From Moorena sp. SIO3I8 (GTDB lineage: Bacteria; Cyanobacteriota; Cyanobacteriia; Cyanobacteriales; Coleofasciculaceae), in NCBI RefSeq assembly GCF_010692325.1, contig NZ_JAAHHW010000028.1, positions 1 to 64,000 of the forward strand: DNA of 64,000 bases. Reading direction: 5' to 3'. Positions within the stretch are counted from its first letter, which is position 1. Each line of letters starts with the position of its first letter. This document shows, piece by piece, positions 34,037-43,628 of the stretch. The translations under genes and the position numbers were made by a program. The notes beneath the pieces were generated by a model. It searched no databases and was not told the origin of the DNA. It was given only the letters and a program-made list of their open reading frames with translations.

Positions 34037-35260
34037 ATGCAGTTTGCCCAACGTTTACAACCCCTGCAAGCAAATGTATTTGCCGATATGGATCAGGCCA
34101 AAGCGTTGGCAGCTGCTGGGAAAGAAATCATTGACCTATCATTAGGGTCTTCCGATTTACCAGCTCCCAAGCATGTGTGTGCTGCGATTGAAGCCTCGTT
34201 GTATGAGCCTAGCACTCACGGTTACTTGCTGTTTCATGGTACTAAAGCTTTTCGTCAGGCAGCTGCTAGCTGGTATACTAAACGATTTGGTATTCCGGTT
34301 GACCCAGAAACTGAGGTGCTACAACTGATTGGTTCTCAGGAAGGCACAGCTCATTTACCTTTAGCTGTGCTTAATCCAGGGGATTTTGCTCTGCTACAAG
34401 ACCCAGGCTATCCTTCCCATGCCGGTGGTGTCCACCTAGCCAGTGGTCAGATTTATCCCATGCCCCTATTGGCAGAAAACAATTTTTTGCCTGTATTTGA
34501 GGATATCCCTCAGGCAGTGCTAGCTCAAGCACGGATGATGGTGTTGAGTTATCCCCATAATCCCACTACTGCGATCGCATCCTTGTCTTTTTTTGAGGAA
34601 GCAGTGGCGTTTTGTAAGTGCCATAACCTGGTATTAGTTCACGATTTTCCCTACGTTGATATCGTTTTTGAAGATACCAGAGGCAATGGCGAGCAGATCG
34701 GGAAAATCCCAGAAACCCTCAATCCCAACTCTGTTGCTCCCTCGGTTTTGCAAGCAGACCCAGAGAAGACTGTATCGATTGAGTTTTTTAGCTTTTCCAA
34801 GTCTTACAATATGGGAGGCTTCCGGATTGGCTATGCTATCGGTAATGCTCAATTGATTCGAGCGTTGCGGCAGGTGAAAGCGGCAATTGACTTTAACCAA
34901 TACAGGGGGATTCTCAATGGTGCGATCGCAGCGTTGAATGGTTCTCAAGACATTGTTAAACCTGTAGTCACCACCTATCAACAGCGGCGGGATACCTTTG
35001 TCCATGCTTTAAACCGCATTGGTTGGTCAGTGCCAGTGCCACTAGCCACTATGTATGTCTGGGCAAAATTGCCAGAACCTTGGGCAGGGAACTCAGTAAA
35101 ATTTTGTACTAGCTTGGTAGAAGCCACTGGGGTGGCTGTTTCTCCAGGAGCTGGTTTTGGCAAGGCTGGTGAAGGCTATGTGCGTTTTGCCTTAGTACAG
35201 GAACCAGAGGTTTTAGAAAGGGCAGTGGAGAGAATTTCAGAATTTTTGAAATCTCATTAA
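34037..35260 (+). CDS. LL-diaminopimelate aminotransferase-like PLP enzyme
   Basis: The start at ATG 34037 gives MQFAQRLQPLQANVFADMDQAK, typical of a cyanobacterial class I/II aminotransferase group annotated next to DapL. Visible motifs are LSLGSSDLPAP, the GSQEGTAHLPLAVLNPGD loop, SYPHNPTTAIA, the aspartate in HDFPYVDIVF, and the PLP lysine in FFSFSKSYNMGGFRIGY. At 407 residues it is full length. It could make LL-diaminopimelate for lysine and cell wall or be a related transaminase; exact substrate is uncertain. The TnpB left end is only a few bases upstream, so it may affect its promoter. Confidence 0.88.
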   Translation: MQFAQRLQPLQANVFADMDQAKALAAAGKEIIDLSLGSSDLPAPKHVCAAIEASLYEPSTHGYLLFHGTKAFRQAAASWYTKRFGIPVDPETEVLQLIGSQEGTAHLPLAVLNPGDFALLQDPGYPSHAGGVHLASGQIYPMPLLAENNFLPVFEDIPQAVLAQARMMVLSYPHNPTTAIASLSFFEEAVAFCKCHNLVLVHDFPYVDIVFEDTRGNGEQIGKIPETLNPNSVAPSVLQADPEKTVSIEFFSFSKSYNMGGFRIGYAIGNAQLIRALRQVKAAIDFNQYRGILNGAIAALNGSQDIVKPVVTTYQQRRDTFVHALNRIGWSVPVPLATMYVWAKLPEPWAGNSVKFCTSLVEATGVAVSPGAGFGKAGEGYVRFALVQEPEVLERAVERISEFLKSH

Positions 35261-35427
35261 TAAGCACCATTTTACTCTGTCGAATTAATGTTAAGGATTA
35301 GGGCAAGGTGTTAAGAAACCGTAAGAGGCTGGCATGACGGATATAGGCTTTTGCAGCGGTTTGACGGGGTGAGTTAACCTGTATCGTGGTTGGTGTAAAC
35401 CATCCGCAGCAAGTCGAATCGTTGATC

Positions 35428-35463
35428 CAACAATCCCCGTCTATGCACGAGCGGGGAGTGTCA
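35428..35463. repeat. IS605-like terminal hairpin, solo
   Basis: CCCCG (35435-35439) pairs with CGGGG (35452-35456), followed by AGTGTCAA. The layout resembles the right end of TnpB elements. No transposase is adjacent. Confidence 0.5.
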
Positions 35464-35478
35464 ATGATTGTTAACCTG

Positions 35479-35694
35479 TTACAGCAGCTGATTAGTATCC
35501 TGATTTACAGGCAGATCGAAAACTACTTCAAACTCTGCTTCTGGCATATACCGATCCAAAAATCGGAGATGGTTATGAGCATCCTGACGATTAAAGAACC
35601 TAGCAACTGTGTACCTTTGGCATTTAGGCAGTAGACGCATAAGAGCCCAAGGGCGAGTGTAGTCTTCTGTTAGCGGAATTTGTTGATTAGTCAT
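35479..35694 (-). CDS. Small conserved protein, paralogue of 45118-45312
   Basis: The 71-residue product reads PWALMRLLPKCQRYTVARFFNRQDAHNHLRFLDRYMPEAEFEVVFD. The protein at 45118-45312 has the same spacing: PW..IRLLP..QR..VARF.NR.DA..HL..L.R.MP.AEF..VFD. Two copies with the same pattern and different DNA argue that both are real genes. The predicted fold is beta-alpha-beta, perhaps ferredoxin-like, which would fit a small RNA- or ligand-binding protein. I do not know a named family. Genes of this kind are usually single and scattered. Confidence 0.72.
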   Translation of the reverse strand: MTNQQIPLTEDYTRPWALMRLLPKCQRYTVARFFNRQDAHNHLRFLDRYMPEAEFEVVFDLPVNQDTNQLL

Positions 35695-36436
35695 GCTTAC
35701 CCCTGATTTGACCTAATAAGATCACTGGATGATTGCTTGATGAAAGGCGATGGACGCGCGTCCATCGCCTAGCTTATGAAAGACCTTTGTTTTCTTAGGT
35801 GCGCTTTACGTTGGCGAATTAAATTCGCCACGGGTCGCACCTGTCGAATCTTTAGTCACATTAATCTAAAATGGCTGACTAAAACATAGCCACGTGATCT
35901 GGACATTAGGATGATTCTGTGATATTCGCAGACTCCTGATCACAAAAGGGAAAGATGATGAGCTGATTGATTATTTCCGTAGCTGCTGCAAAGCGAGACT
36001 GTTTGTTAAACTTTCCTTAAATCCTGACGTAGGGTGGGTTAGGCGGCTAGTACTGTCAAAGCTCACCTGTTAACAGAGCTGCCCGCCCTAACCCACGACT
36101 ATTCAGCTGTCTTAAGATTTACTTTATAAACAGTCTCTAATTTTAATCAGCCAGCCTATGGATTAAACGTAAGTATTTAGTAAAAAAAAGCCCTTTAACA
36201 GTACAATTACGACATTATAACGTAAGACATATTTGCTATAATAATGGTATTTAAAAAGGTCTAACAATTTCCAATTATAAAAGACAAAAACTTACAGAAA
36301 AACTGTCAAATCGAATCCTGCCAGTAATTGGAATGATTGACGCTGTAGCTAATTAAATAGTGTACATTATTGGGAATAGTGGACAAAAAATGCCCTAAGT
36401 TCCATCAATAAACTTAACCCCTAATTATAACATCCA
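35695..36436. other. Intergenic region with palindromes
   Basis: It contains a perfect 26-bp palindrome AGGCGATGGACG/CGTCCATCGCCT (35745-35770), the inverted-repeat element with GGCGAATTAAATTCGCC (35797-35846), and an inverted repeat with arms GTGGGTTAGG (about 36034-36043) and CCTAACCCAC (about 36088-36097). No gene is visible. The last 200 bases should hold the gatB promoter. Confidence 0.55.
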
Positions 36437-37924
36437 ATGACTACTGCTGCACCAGCTAAAACTCAATACGAAGCAATCATTGGTTTAGAAACCCATTGTC
36501 AGCTTAGTACCGAAACCAAGATTTTTTCTAACTCTTCCACAAAATTTGGTGCTACCCCTAATACCAATATTGACCCAATTTGTATGGGGATGCCAGGAGT
36601 GTTACCGGTTCTGAATCAAAAGGTACTAGAGTATGCTGTCAAAGCGGGTTTAGCACTCAATTGCCAGATTGCTCCCTACAGCAAATTTGACCGCAAACAG
36701 TATTTTTATCCTGACCTACCCAAAAACTACCAGATTTCCCAATACGACTTGCCCATTGCTGAGCATGGCTCACTGGAAATTGAATTGTCCGATGATGAGG
36801 GTAATCCTATCCGTAAAACCATTGGCATCACTCGCCTACACATGGAGGAAGATGCCGGGAAACTGGTTCATGCTGGTAGTGACCGACTGGCTGGTTCTAC
36901 CTACTCCCTAGTAGATTTCAACCGTGCTGGGGTACCTCTGATTGAAATAGTATCAGAACCGGATCTGCGCTCTGGTCAAGAGGCAGCAGAATACGCTCAA
37001 GAGCTGCGTCGGATTGTACGCTACATCGGTGTCAGTGATGGCAACATGCAAGAAGGATCCCTGCGTTGTGATGTCAATATATCTGTACGTCCTGTAGGCC
37101 AGAAGGAGTTTGGTACCAAAGTTGAAATCAAGAATATGAACTCCTTCAATGCTATCCAGAAGGCGATTGAGTACGAAATTGACCGGCAAATCGCAGCTGT
37201 GGAAGCTGGAAAATCGATTATTCAAGAAACTCGCCTTTGGGAAGAGGGTAGTCAACGCACCATTAGTATGCGGACTAAGGAAGGATCCAGCGATTACCGC
37301 TATTTTCCTGAACCTGACTTACCACCGATTGAAGTGTCAACGGAACAATTAGAGCAATGGCGCAGTGAGCTAGCAGAACTTCCGGCCCAGAAGCGGCATC
37401 GTTATGAAAGTGAACTGGGACTTTCTGCCTATGATGCCCGGGTGTTGACGGATGATCGTCAAGTGGCAGAGTATTTTGAAACAACTGTTGCTGCTAATGC
37501 TAATCCCAAACAAGCCGCAAACTGGGTAATGGGAGATATTGCTGCTTATCTTAAGACTGAGAAACTGGCTATTACAGAGATTGCTCTGAAACCCGAGACT
37601 CTGGCAGAACTGATCAACTTGATTGATGATGACACCATTAGTGGTAAGATTGCCAAGGAGATATTGCCAGAATTACTCTCTCAAGGTGGTTCTGCTAGGG
37701 AACTAGTGGAACGTAAGGGTTTGATTAAGATCTCTGACCCAAATGAACTCTCAACCATTATTGATGAGGTACTGGCTGCCAATCCTAAGGAACTCGAACA
37801 GTATCGCAATGGTAAGACCAAGCTGCAAGGTTTCTTTGTGGGACAGGTGATGAAGAAAACTAGCGGACGAGCTGATCCTAAGCTGACTAACCAAATTTTG
37901 GGCAAGAAGCTCAAGGGTGATTGA
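36437..37924 (+). CDS. gatB: Aspartyl/glutamyl-tRNA amidotransferase subunit B
   Basis: GatB activates misacylated Glu-tRNA(Gln) and Asp-tRNA(Asn) within the GatCAB complex. The 495-residue product shows the signature [15 protein letters not shown], the zinc/active region [41 protein letters not shown] and [18 protein letters not shown]. The tRNA-binding tail ends [20 protein letters not shown]. Genes for the A and C subunits are not in the window, as is normal in cyanobacteria. A strong terminator follows. Confidence 0.97.
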   Translation: MTTAAPAKTQYEAIIGLETHCQLSTETKIFSNSSTKFGATPNTNIDPICMGMPGVLPVLNQKVLEYAVKAGLALNCQIAPYSKFDRKQYFYPDLPKNYQISQYDLPIAEHGSLEIELSDDEGNPIRKTIGITRLHMEEDAGKLVHAGSDRLAGSTYSLVDFNRAGVPLIEIVSEPDLRSGQEAAEYAQELRRIVRYIGVSDGNMQEGSLRCDVNISVRPVGQKEFGTKVEIKNMNSFNAIQKAIEYEIDRQIAAVEAGKSIIQETRLWEEGSQRTISMRTKEGSSDYRYFPEPDLPPIEVSTEQLEQWRSELAELPAQKRHRYESELGLSAYDARVLTDDRQVAEYFETTVAANANPKQAANWVMGDIAAYLKTEKLAITEIALKPETLAELINLIDDDTISGKIAKEILPELLSQGGSARELVERKGLIKISDPNELSTIIDEVLAANPKELEQYRNGKTKLQGFFVGQVMKKTSGRADPKLTNQILGKKLKGD

Positions 37925-38071
37925 GGCAACGGGCTTGCCAGGTGTTGCTGATCACTAAATCACTAATTACCAACCACAAATAACAAATAACAAAGAAAAG
38001 GAGAGTCACTGTCGTGACCCTCCCGATCATCAGGGTGCATCTACATATCAAAATATACACTATTTTGTATG

Positions 38072-38097
38072 AGGGGTGTAACCCCTTTTTTTGTTTT
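38072..38097 (+). terminator. Rho-independent terminator after gatB
   Basis: AGGGGT (38072-38077) pairs with ACCCCT (38081-38086) around a 3-nt loop, followed by a T run interrupted by one G. It is about 150 bases after the gatB stop. Confidence 0.8.
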
Positions 38098-38238
38098 TTT
38101 GTAAAGTTTTGAGATTTTATAGCAATTCTGGAAATTACGGCTACACATCAAGCTACAGATCAATACCCTTGGTGCGTAAGTCCATAAGACTTGATATAAT
38201 CCCGGATCGGGCATGAATTATGGTTAAATGGAGGAATC

Positions 38239-39480
38239 ATGTCGGACTGGCAAGAGATTAGTGGTGGGATAACAGCTCCCAGGGGCTATCAGGCAGCAGG
38301 CATTACCGCAGGTTTAAAACCGTCGGGTCAGCCAGACTTAGCGTTGATATTATCAGAGGTGGATGCGATCGCAGCTGGGGTCTTCACCACCAGTCATGTC
38401 CGGGCTGCTTGTGTAGATTATTGCCGTCAATGCTTACAATCTAAAGCTAGTGCTCGTGCTATTTTGTGTAATGCCGGACAAGCCAATGCAGCAACGGGTG
38501 AGCAGGGTTGGCAAGATGCTCTAGCTAGTGCTAAAGCTTTGGGTGAAGCACTCAATGTTTCCCCTAAGTCGATTTTGTTGGCATCGACGGGGGTGATTGG
38601 TCAACGCATCAAGATGGATGCTCTATTGTCAGGCATTCCCCAATTGGTCGCACAAGCATCAGAAACTGGTTCCGATGCAGCAGCTCAAGGGATTATTACC
38701 ACGGATTTAGTCACTAAATCCATTGCTATGGAAACCATGATTGATGACCGTCCGGTCAGGATGGGTGGTATTGCTAAGGGCTCTGGTATGATTCATCCCA
38801 ACATGGCGACTATGCTAGCATTTGTAACCTGTGATGCTGCAGTGTCTACTTCCCTGTGGCAACAGATGTTACAGCAGGCAGCGGATAAAAGTTTTAATCA
38901 AATTACCGTAGATGGGGATACCAGCACCAATGACACTCTAATTGCCTTGGCTAATGGTCAGTCCCGAACATCAGCAATTACAGAAATGGGACCAGCCGCT
39001 GTGAAGTTGGAGGGGATGCTGACAGCAGTATGTCAGCATTTGGCAAAAGCGATCGCACGGGATGGAGAAGGGGCAACCTGTTTGATTGAAGTCCAAGTGA
39101 CTGGGGCACCGGATGATAAAGGGGCTCGTCAAATTGCTAAGACCATTGTTGGGTCATCCTTGGTCAAGTCTGCCATCTTTGGACGAGACCCAAACTGGGG
39201 CAGAATTGCCGCAGCCGCTGGCCGTGCAGGAGTACCGTTTGACCAAGAAAACCTGCGGATTCAGTTAGGGGATGTCTTGCTGATGGACAATGGTCAACCC
39301 TTAGGGTTTGACCCTCAACAGGCTAGTGATTATCTCAAGCAGGCTGCTGCTGGTGCTTATCTTAAAGAAGATACAGTTTTAATTCAGGTTAATGTAGGCA
39401 ATGGTCATGGTGTTGGTCAGGCTTGGGGTTGTGATTTGAGTTATGACTATGTCCGGATTAATGCCGAATATACCACTTGA
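38239..39480 (+). CDS. argJ: Bifunctional ornithine acetyltransferase / N-acetylglutamate synthase
   Basis: ArgJ recycles the acetyl group in arginine synthesis. The product, 413 residues, has GGITAPRGYQAAGITAGLK at the start, TGVIGQRIKMDAL, and the autocatalytic cleavage site in KGSGMIHPNMATMLAFVT, where the Thr becomes the nucleophile of the beta chain. It also has TVDGDTSTNDTLIALANG and FGRDPNWGRIAAAAGRAG. A GAGGAA ribosome site lies just before the ATG. The gene is single, a few hundred bases after gatB and separated by a terminator, so it is independently transcribed. Confidence 0.97.
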   Translation: MSDWQEISGGITAPRGYQAAGITAGLKPSGQPDLALILSEVDAIAAGVFTTSHVRAACVDYCRQCLQSKASARAILCNAGQANAATGEQGWQDALASAKALGEALNVSPKSILLASTGVIGQRIKMDALLSGIPQLVAQASETGSDAAAQGIITTDLVTKSIAMETMIDDRPVRMGGIAKGSGMIHPNMATMLAFVTCDAAVSTSLWQQMLQQAADKSFNQITVDGDTSTNDTLIALANGQSRTSAITEMGPAAVKLEGMLTAVCQHLAKAIARDGEGATCLIEVQVTGAPDDKGARQIAKTIVGSSLVKSAIFGRDPNWGRIAAAAGRAGVPFDQENLRIQLGDVLLMDNGQPLGFDPQQASDYLKQAAAGAYLKEDTVLIQVNVGNGHGVGQAWGCDLSYDYVRINAEYTT

Positions 39481-39672
39481 TTAGCCTTGTCACCAAAAAC
39501 GTTTTAAACAATAACAAACCATAACAAATGCTTATAGCAAAGGGAACAGAGAACAGCGGATCTGGGAACAGGGAACAAAAATTATCATAATTCCTACACG
39601 GATCCCTATAATAATCAATTAATCAACCTAGTTATGGTTAATTGGTTATTGTTGTTGGTTATGGTTAATTAG

Positions 39673-40524
39673 TTATTGCTTATTCAAAGACCAATCATAG
39701 TTCAGATATTTTATCTTGTAATTCCCCTGTTCAAGATACTCCTGATCCTCTGAACTAAGGTAGTCACTGATAAAGTTTAACACCGCTCGTTGATTAGCGT
39801 TACCAGTAAATTTGTCATCGATACCATAGCTTTTTTTCCAATCTTCCCCAAACCACTTAAAGATGGAAGAAAGATATACGGTATCTTTTTGACGATCAAT
39901 ACGAAAGCCATGGGGACTAACTAAAAATTTCTGTGTCTGGTCATCCAGTTGCTGATCGAGTTTTTCCCCAGTATAAGGTTCGTTTCTTAAAGGAGGACAA
40001 CTGATAGCGGCGCAAACTAAAGCCATATGAATTCGGGGCTCGTTGAATTGCGTTCGCAGTGTCTTGTGTTCGATATTATCTAAGGTTTTAGATTCTCCAG
40101 CAATGTTGAATTCGCGTCCTTTCCAGACTCCTTTAATGTCCCGAATACTCTTTTTGAGAGGGTTTTGGTCAATAATTGATTCTAGAGTAAAGGAGTTGTA
40201 AGCATTTATCAAGAAAGCAATCTTTTCCGCTTCATCCCAAGACTGATAGGTGCTAGTATCAACAGCACCTAAGGAGGCATTAAACGTCTCCAGTTGCTCT
40301 GGATTTTGCTGCAATTCTTGGTAATTAACTAGCGCTTTATTGTTGACATAGGTTTTTAGGACAGTAGCATAGTCGTCATAATTCAATAGACTCGTGTCAG
40401 TAGCTCTATTTACTTGTACTTCAGACTCTTTTGCTGGTGCTTGATTTATCGGTACGGAAAGTGTACAACTTGTCAGAATAATCAGAGTTGGAAGTAGGGT
40501 TAGTAATTTCTTGGATGTATTCAT
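39673..40524 (-). CDS. DUF547 lipoprotein
   Basis: The signal peptide carries a lipobox LTSC at about residues 17-20, so the protein is probably anchored to a membrane outside the cytoplasm. The DUF547 domain is recognised by WDEAEKIAFLINAYNSFTLESII, RDIKGVWKGREFNIAGESKTLDNIEHKTLR, then RIHMALVCAAISCPPLRNEPY and FISDYLS. This family is papain-like in part in some lineages, and the conserved Cys in AAISCPPL could be relevant; its reaction is not known. It lies just before a glycosyltransferase gene in the same direction, with 60 bases between. Confidence 0.85.
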   Translation of the reverse strand: MNTSKKLLTLLPTLIILTSCTLSVPINQAPAKESEVQVNRATDTSLLNYDDYATVLKTYVNNKALVNYQELQQNPEQLETFNASLGAVDTSTYQSWDEAEKIAFLINAYNSFTLESIIDQNPLKKSIRDIKGVWKGREFNIAGESKTLDNIEHKTLRTQFNEPRIHMALVCAAISCPPLRNEPYTGEKLDQQLDDQTQKFLVSPHGFRIDRQKDTVYLSSIFKWFGEDWKKSYGIDDKFTGNANQRAVLNFISDYLSSEDQEYLEQGNYKIKYLNYDWSLNKQ

Positions 40525-40584
40525 AGTGGTTCAGATGATTTAGCCGATAAGATGCTTAACCTAGGCAATTTTGATTAAAGCTAA

Positions 40585-42171
40585 TCAATCTGAGTTTTGG
40601 TTGAGAGCAACATTAGGATTGTGGTAATGGCTCCAAAACCAACCCAAAACAAAGGGTAACCATAGCCACCATCGCTCCTGAGGAGTTAGATACCAGCTGT
40701 AGTTACCTAAAGCCATGCGATGCTGAAGTACAAAGTAAATAAAAGTAGAGATACTGACTAAACGTACTCCCAGATTTCTAGAAGGAACAGCAAAAGGAAT
40801 TATCCAAGTGAAGTACCAAGCATGGATAATCGGAGATAGGATTAGTAGGCAAAAAAAGTACCATTCTGTCAATTGTTGAAAATTGCGCGATCGCAAAATT
40901 AGCCAACTTACCGTTAAGCCTAGGGGAAAAGCATAAATCCAATTAACCCAGCGAGAAGGTTCCCAATATTCGCTAACAATATAAGGAATCAATTCCGCAC
41001 TGCGACCATGGGATACAAACACTGAGCCAGTAGGAATCAAAGGACATTCTCCACTAGAGCAAAATTGGAGAGCAGTGATGCCAAAAGGTAAGAAACCGCA
41101 CAATAGCACTACTATTGCTAGTTTTACCCCTACTTTTCGGAAAGCTTGCCAGGTCAGAAACCCTAAAATTGGCAAAGACATCCACTTCACTGCCATACTA
41201 ATTCCTACCAGCAAAGCCGACGCAATCCAGTGCCACCAGGTCAGGGAGTGATCCGATGAAGACATCAAGGAGTTAGTAAATGGGGAGTCTTCTGCTACTG
41301 TCCCACTGTCCAACGTTTCCTCTATTTCTGTTATTTTTGTCCGCCTTAAACTTTCTGTTTTTTGGTCAAAGACTAACCAAGCTGCAACTAGGGGTAAAAT
41401 AAACCAACTGTCGTAATGAGCACCACCAGCAAAGGAGTAAATTATCAAAGGATTCCAGGCATAGAAGATTGCCTGTTGATAACCAAATCGACGACTGAGT
41501 AACCAACAGATTAATAAGTCAGCTAAGATAAATGCAATTTTGAACAACCAAACCTTAAGGTCAATCAGCGCTAAGAGCCGAAAACCTAATTGCGCTACTG
41601 GTGGATAGATAGCAGAAACAGTAGGATGATTGATTAGTGACCACCATTCCGTATGGTAGGGAATCAGTTCAGCAGCATTAGGTGGCAAATGGTATGGACT
41701 AAACCCTAACGTTTGAATATACCCTTCCCATAGATAGCGCCATACATCATCTCCAGGATACATTGGTAGCAGTAGCAACCTGCTTAGGATGGTAGTACTC
41801 CAAAAATTTAGTCCTGAGTGCTGAGTTTTGAGTTTTCGGAAGTACTTGATACTAAGAGATTTGGGAAATCCTTTGTATACCCCTTGCCAAAGTATTGTCT
41901 TAATACTGTTGTTGTTAATTCTGTTGTTAATTCTTTTTGCTTGTTGGGAAATCCCAAGTTTCCTGTTGCCAACTTCCGCAGGATATCTAGTATAGACGCT
42001 TAATCCCCAAGACAACATAAAACCTAAGCTGATTACACTGATACCTAACCAAAATCGAGGCACAGCTCCCACCTCTCGGAAATCCCCATGAGGCACAATC
42101 AAGATACAACCTAACAACAGGAGTAGAGAACTAAGCCATATATATAGCGTTTTCATTGGAGTTCTGAACAT
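40585..42171 (-). CDS. Multi-pass membrane glycosyltransferase-like protein (GT87/GT39 type)
   Basis: This 528-residue protein has about ten to twelve membrane segments. The pattern GDDVWRYLWEGYIQTLGFSPYHLPP, with the acidic pair near the first large loop, is that of polyprenyl-phosphate-sugar-dependent glycosyltransferases of the GT-C fold. The loop after it has HPTVSAIYPPVAQLGFRLLALID. Such enzymes add mannose or other sugars on the outer face of the membrane. The next gene upstream is a GT2 polyprenyl-phosphate glycosyltransferase-like protein, which could supply the sugar donor, so the two probably act together. The GGAAG before ATG 42171 supports this start. Confidence 0.8.
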   Translation of the reverse strand: MFRTPMKTLYIWLSSLLLLLGCILIVPHGDFREVGAVPRFWLGISVISLGFMLSWGLSVYTRYPAEVGNRKLGISQQAKRINNRINNNSIKTILWQGVYKGFPKSLSIKYFRKLKTQHSGLNFWSTTILSRLLLLPMYPGDDVWRYLWEGYIQTLGFSPYHLPPNAAELIPYHTEWWSLINHPTVSAIYPPVAQLGFRLLALIDLKVWLFKIAFILADLLICWLLSRRFGYQQAIFYAWNPLIIYSFAGGAHYDSWFILPLVAAWLVFDQKTESLRRTKITEIEETLDSGTVAEDSPFTNSLMSSSDHSLTWWHWIASALLVGISMAVKWMSLPILGFLTWQAFRKVGVKLAIVVLLCGFLPFGITALQFCSSGECPLIPTGSVFVSHGRSAELIPYIVSEYWEPSRWVNWIYAFPLGLTVSWLILRSRNFQQLTEWYFFCLLILSPIIHAWYFTWIIPFAVPSRNLGVRLVSISTFIYFVLQHRMALGNYSWYLTPQERWWLWLPFVLGWFWSHYHNPNVALNQNSD

Positions 42172-42623
42172 ACTTCCTTAGGCAATAGGCATGCTAGCAA
42201 TAGGCATGCTAGCAATAGGCATGCTAGCAATAGGCAATAGGCAAGATATCATAAAGTATATAACTCAAATCTTGCACTAAGTTTCAAATTTATTTATCTG
42301 TAAAGCTAGGGAACTTCGGAACAGGTATAGCACTACGCACTATGGTGTTTGACAAGTGAAGAAAAATTAAAATCGCTCAATCCCTTGATTAGTAAGCTTT
42401 TTTCTTCACTATTGCGCTTCATGCCTATTGCCTATTGCCTGGCGCGTAGCGCTATAACAGGGAAGATTAAAACTAATAATATTTGACTATTTTAGTACTC
42501 AAATTTAGTTGTATAACTTCCGATATTAAGTTTTTTTGTACTGGGTCAATAGCTCAGTATAATGATTTTTTGTAATGAAAAAAAATGTAATACTTTTTTC
42601 CAACTCATCATGTCAAGATAATA
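42172..42623. other. Intergenic region with a 15-bp tandem repeat
   Basis: About four copies of AATAGGCATGCTAGC lie at 42181-42238. A related CCTATTGCCTATTGCC occurs at 42423-42439. The rest is AT-rich without a recognisable gene. Confidence 0.6.
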
Positions 42624-43451
42624 TTAATCATTCCCTCTCCCCACACCTCCCAGACTCCCCACACTTCCCACACTCCCCATACTCCCCACACTTCCCACAC
42701 TCTTCCCTATTTTCTCTTCAACACTTCTAGCGATTGTGCCATCTGCCTGGGTAAGCTTAAGGCGACGTAGATATAGACGACCTAAAGTCATCAAAATTAT
42801 TGTTCCTGCTTGGACACTACCAGAAAGGGTACCAGATATTTTCGAGCGTCCCCCTTGTCGGCGACGGTAACCAACAGGAATTTCACAGACTCGCAAACCA
42901 CATTCAATCGCACGGGCTTGCATTTCTACTGTCCAGCCAAATCCTCTATCTTGCATTTGGATTTCATCTAAAGCTGAACGACGAATTAGGCGCAATGGTC
43001 CTAAATCCTGATAGGAGTGTCCCCAACCCCAACCGATCAGGAAGGTAGCTAGCCAGTTGCCAAAATTTTGCACTGGGGTCATCGCCTTACGTCCATTTAC
43101 TGTGGCGCGGCGGTTACCTAAAATTAGGTCATACTTATTCCTAGCAGCTATAAACTGGGGTAAATAACTTAAGTCATCACTCCCATCGCCATCACAGAAT
43201 AATATCCAATTAATATCTCGGTCTAGTTGCTGCAATCCCCGCCAACAGGCTCGACCGTAACCAGGAATAGGCTCACAAATTACTTCTGCACCGGCTTCTT
43301 TTGCTTTAATAATACTGTTGTCTGTGCTGCCATTATCGACTACCCGAATATTGTTCAAATTATAGGATTGAAGAGACTTAATCACCCCAGTGATAGTGGT
43401 TTCTTCATTGAGAACAGGGATAATTACTAAGATATTGTGGTTATTAGTCAT
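42624..43451 (-). CDS. Family 2 glycosyltransferase (dolichyl/polyprenyl-phosphate type)
   Basis: The N-terminus VIIPVLNEETTITGVIKSLQS and the metal/nucleotide site WILFCDGDGSDDLSYLPQF are typical of DPM-like GT2 enzymes. The motif NRRATVNGRKAMTPVQNFGNWLATFLIGW follows, and later RDRGFGWTVEMQARAIECGLRVCEIPVGYRRRQGGRSKISGTL, the usual QRRxGxSK element. The last about 25 residues are a low-complexity tail (SVGSMGSVGS) coded by a purine/pyrimidine-biased minisatellite at 42630-42712, so the true end may be recent. It probably makes a polyprenyl-phosphate sugar for the membrane enzyme downstream. Confidence 0.87.
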   Translation of the reverse strand: MTNNHNILVIIPVLNEETTITGVIKSLQSYNLNNIRVVDNGSTDNSIIKAKEAGAEVICEPIPGYGRACWRGLQQLDRDINWILFCDGDGSDDLSYLPQFIAARNKYDLILGNRRATVNGRKAMTPVQNFGNWLATFLIGWGWGHSYQDLGPLRLIRRSALDEIQMQDRGFGWTVEMQARAIECGLRVCEIPVGYRRRQGGRSKISGTLSGSVQAGTIILMTLGRLYLRRLKLTQADGTIARSVEEKIGKSVGSVGSMGSVGSVGSLGGVGRGND

Positions 43452-43497
43452 GGTTATAGCGGTTTTAATTGGGTGAGCTACAAATCTTTGGGTTTTA

Positions 43498-43535
43498 GGG
43501 AGTAGGGAGCAGGGAGCAGGGAGCAGGGAGCAGGG
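43498..43535. repeat. Heptamer tandem repeat (GGGAGCA)n
   Basis: About five copies of the reverse complement of the CTCCCTG unit lie in the gap between the GT2 and DUF3179 genes. The same unit is at 2027-2046, 4795-4828, 10123-10157 and 63539-63597. Confidence 0.85.
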
Positions 43536-43628
43536 AAAAAATCATGTTTACCTAATCAGGATAGAAACCGCTATATTAGTCATGAGTTATTGCAGTTTTA
43601 AATTGGGTGAATTCCCTGGTCTATAACG

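Noticed and set aside
34634-35005. Minus-strand frame of 123 residues
   Set aside because: Antisense to the aminotransferase; no motif.
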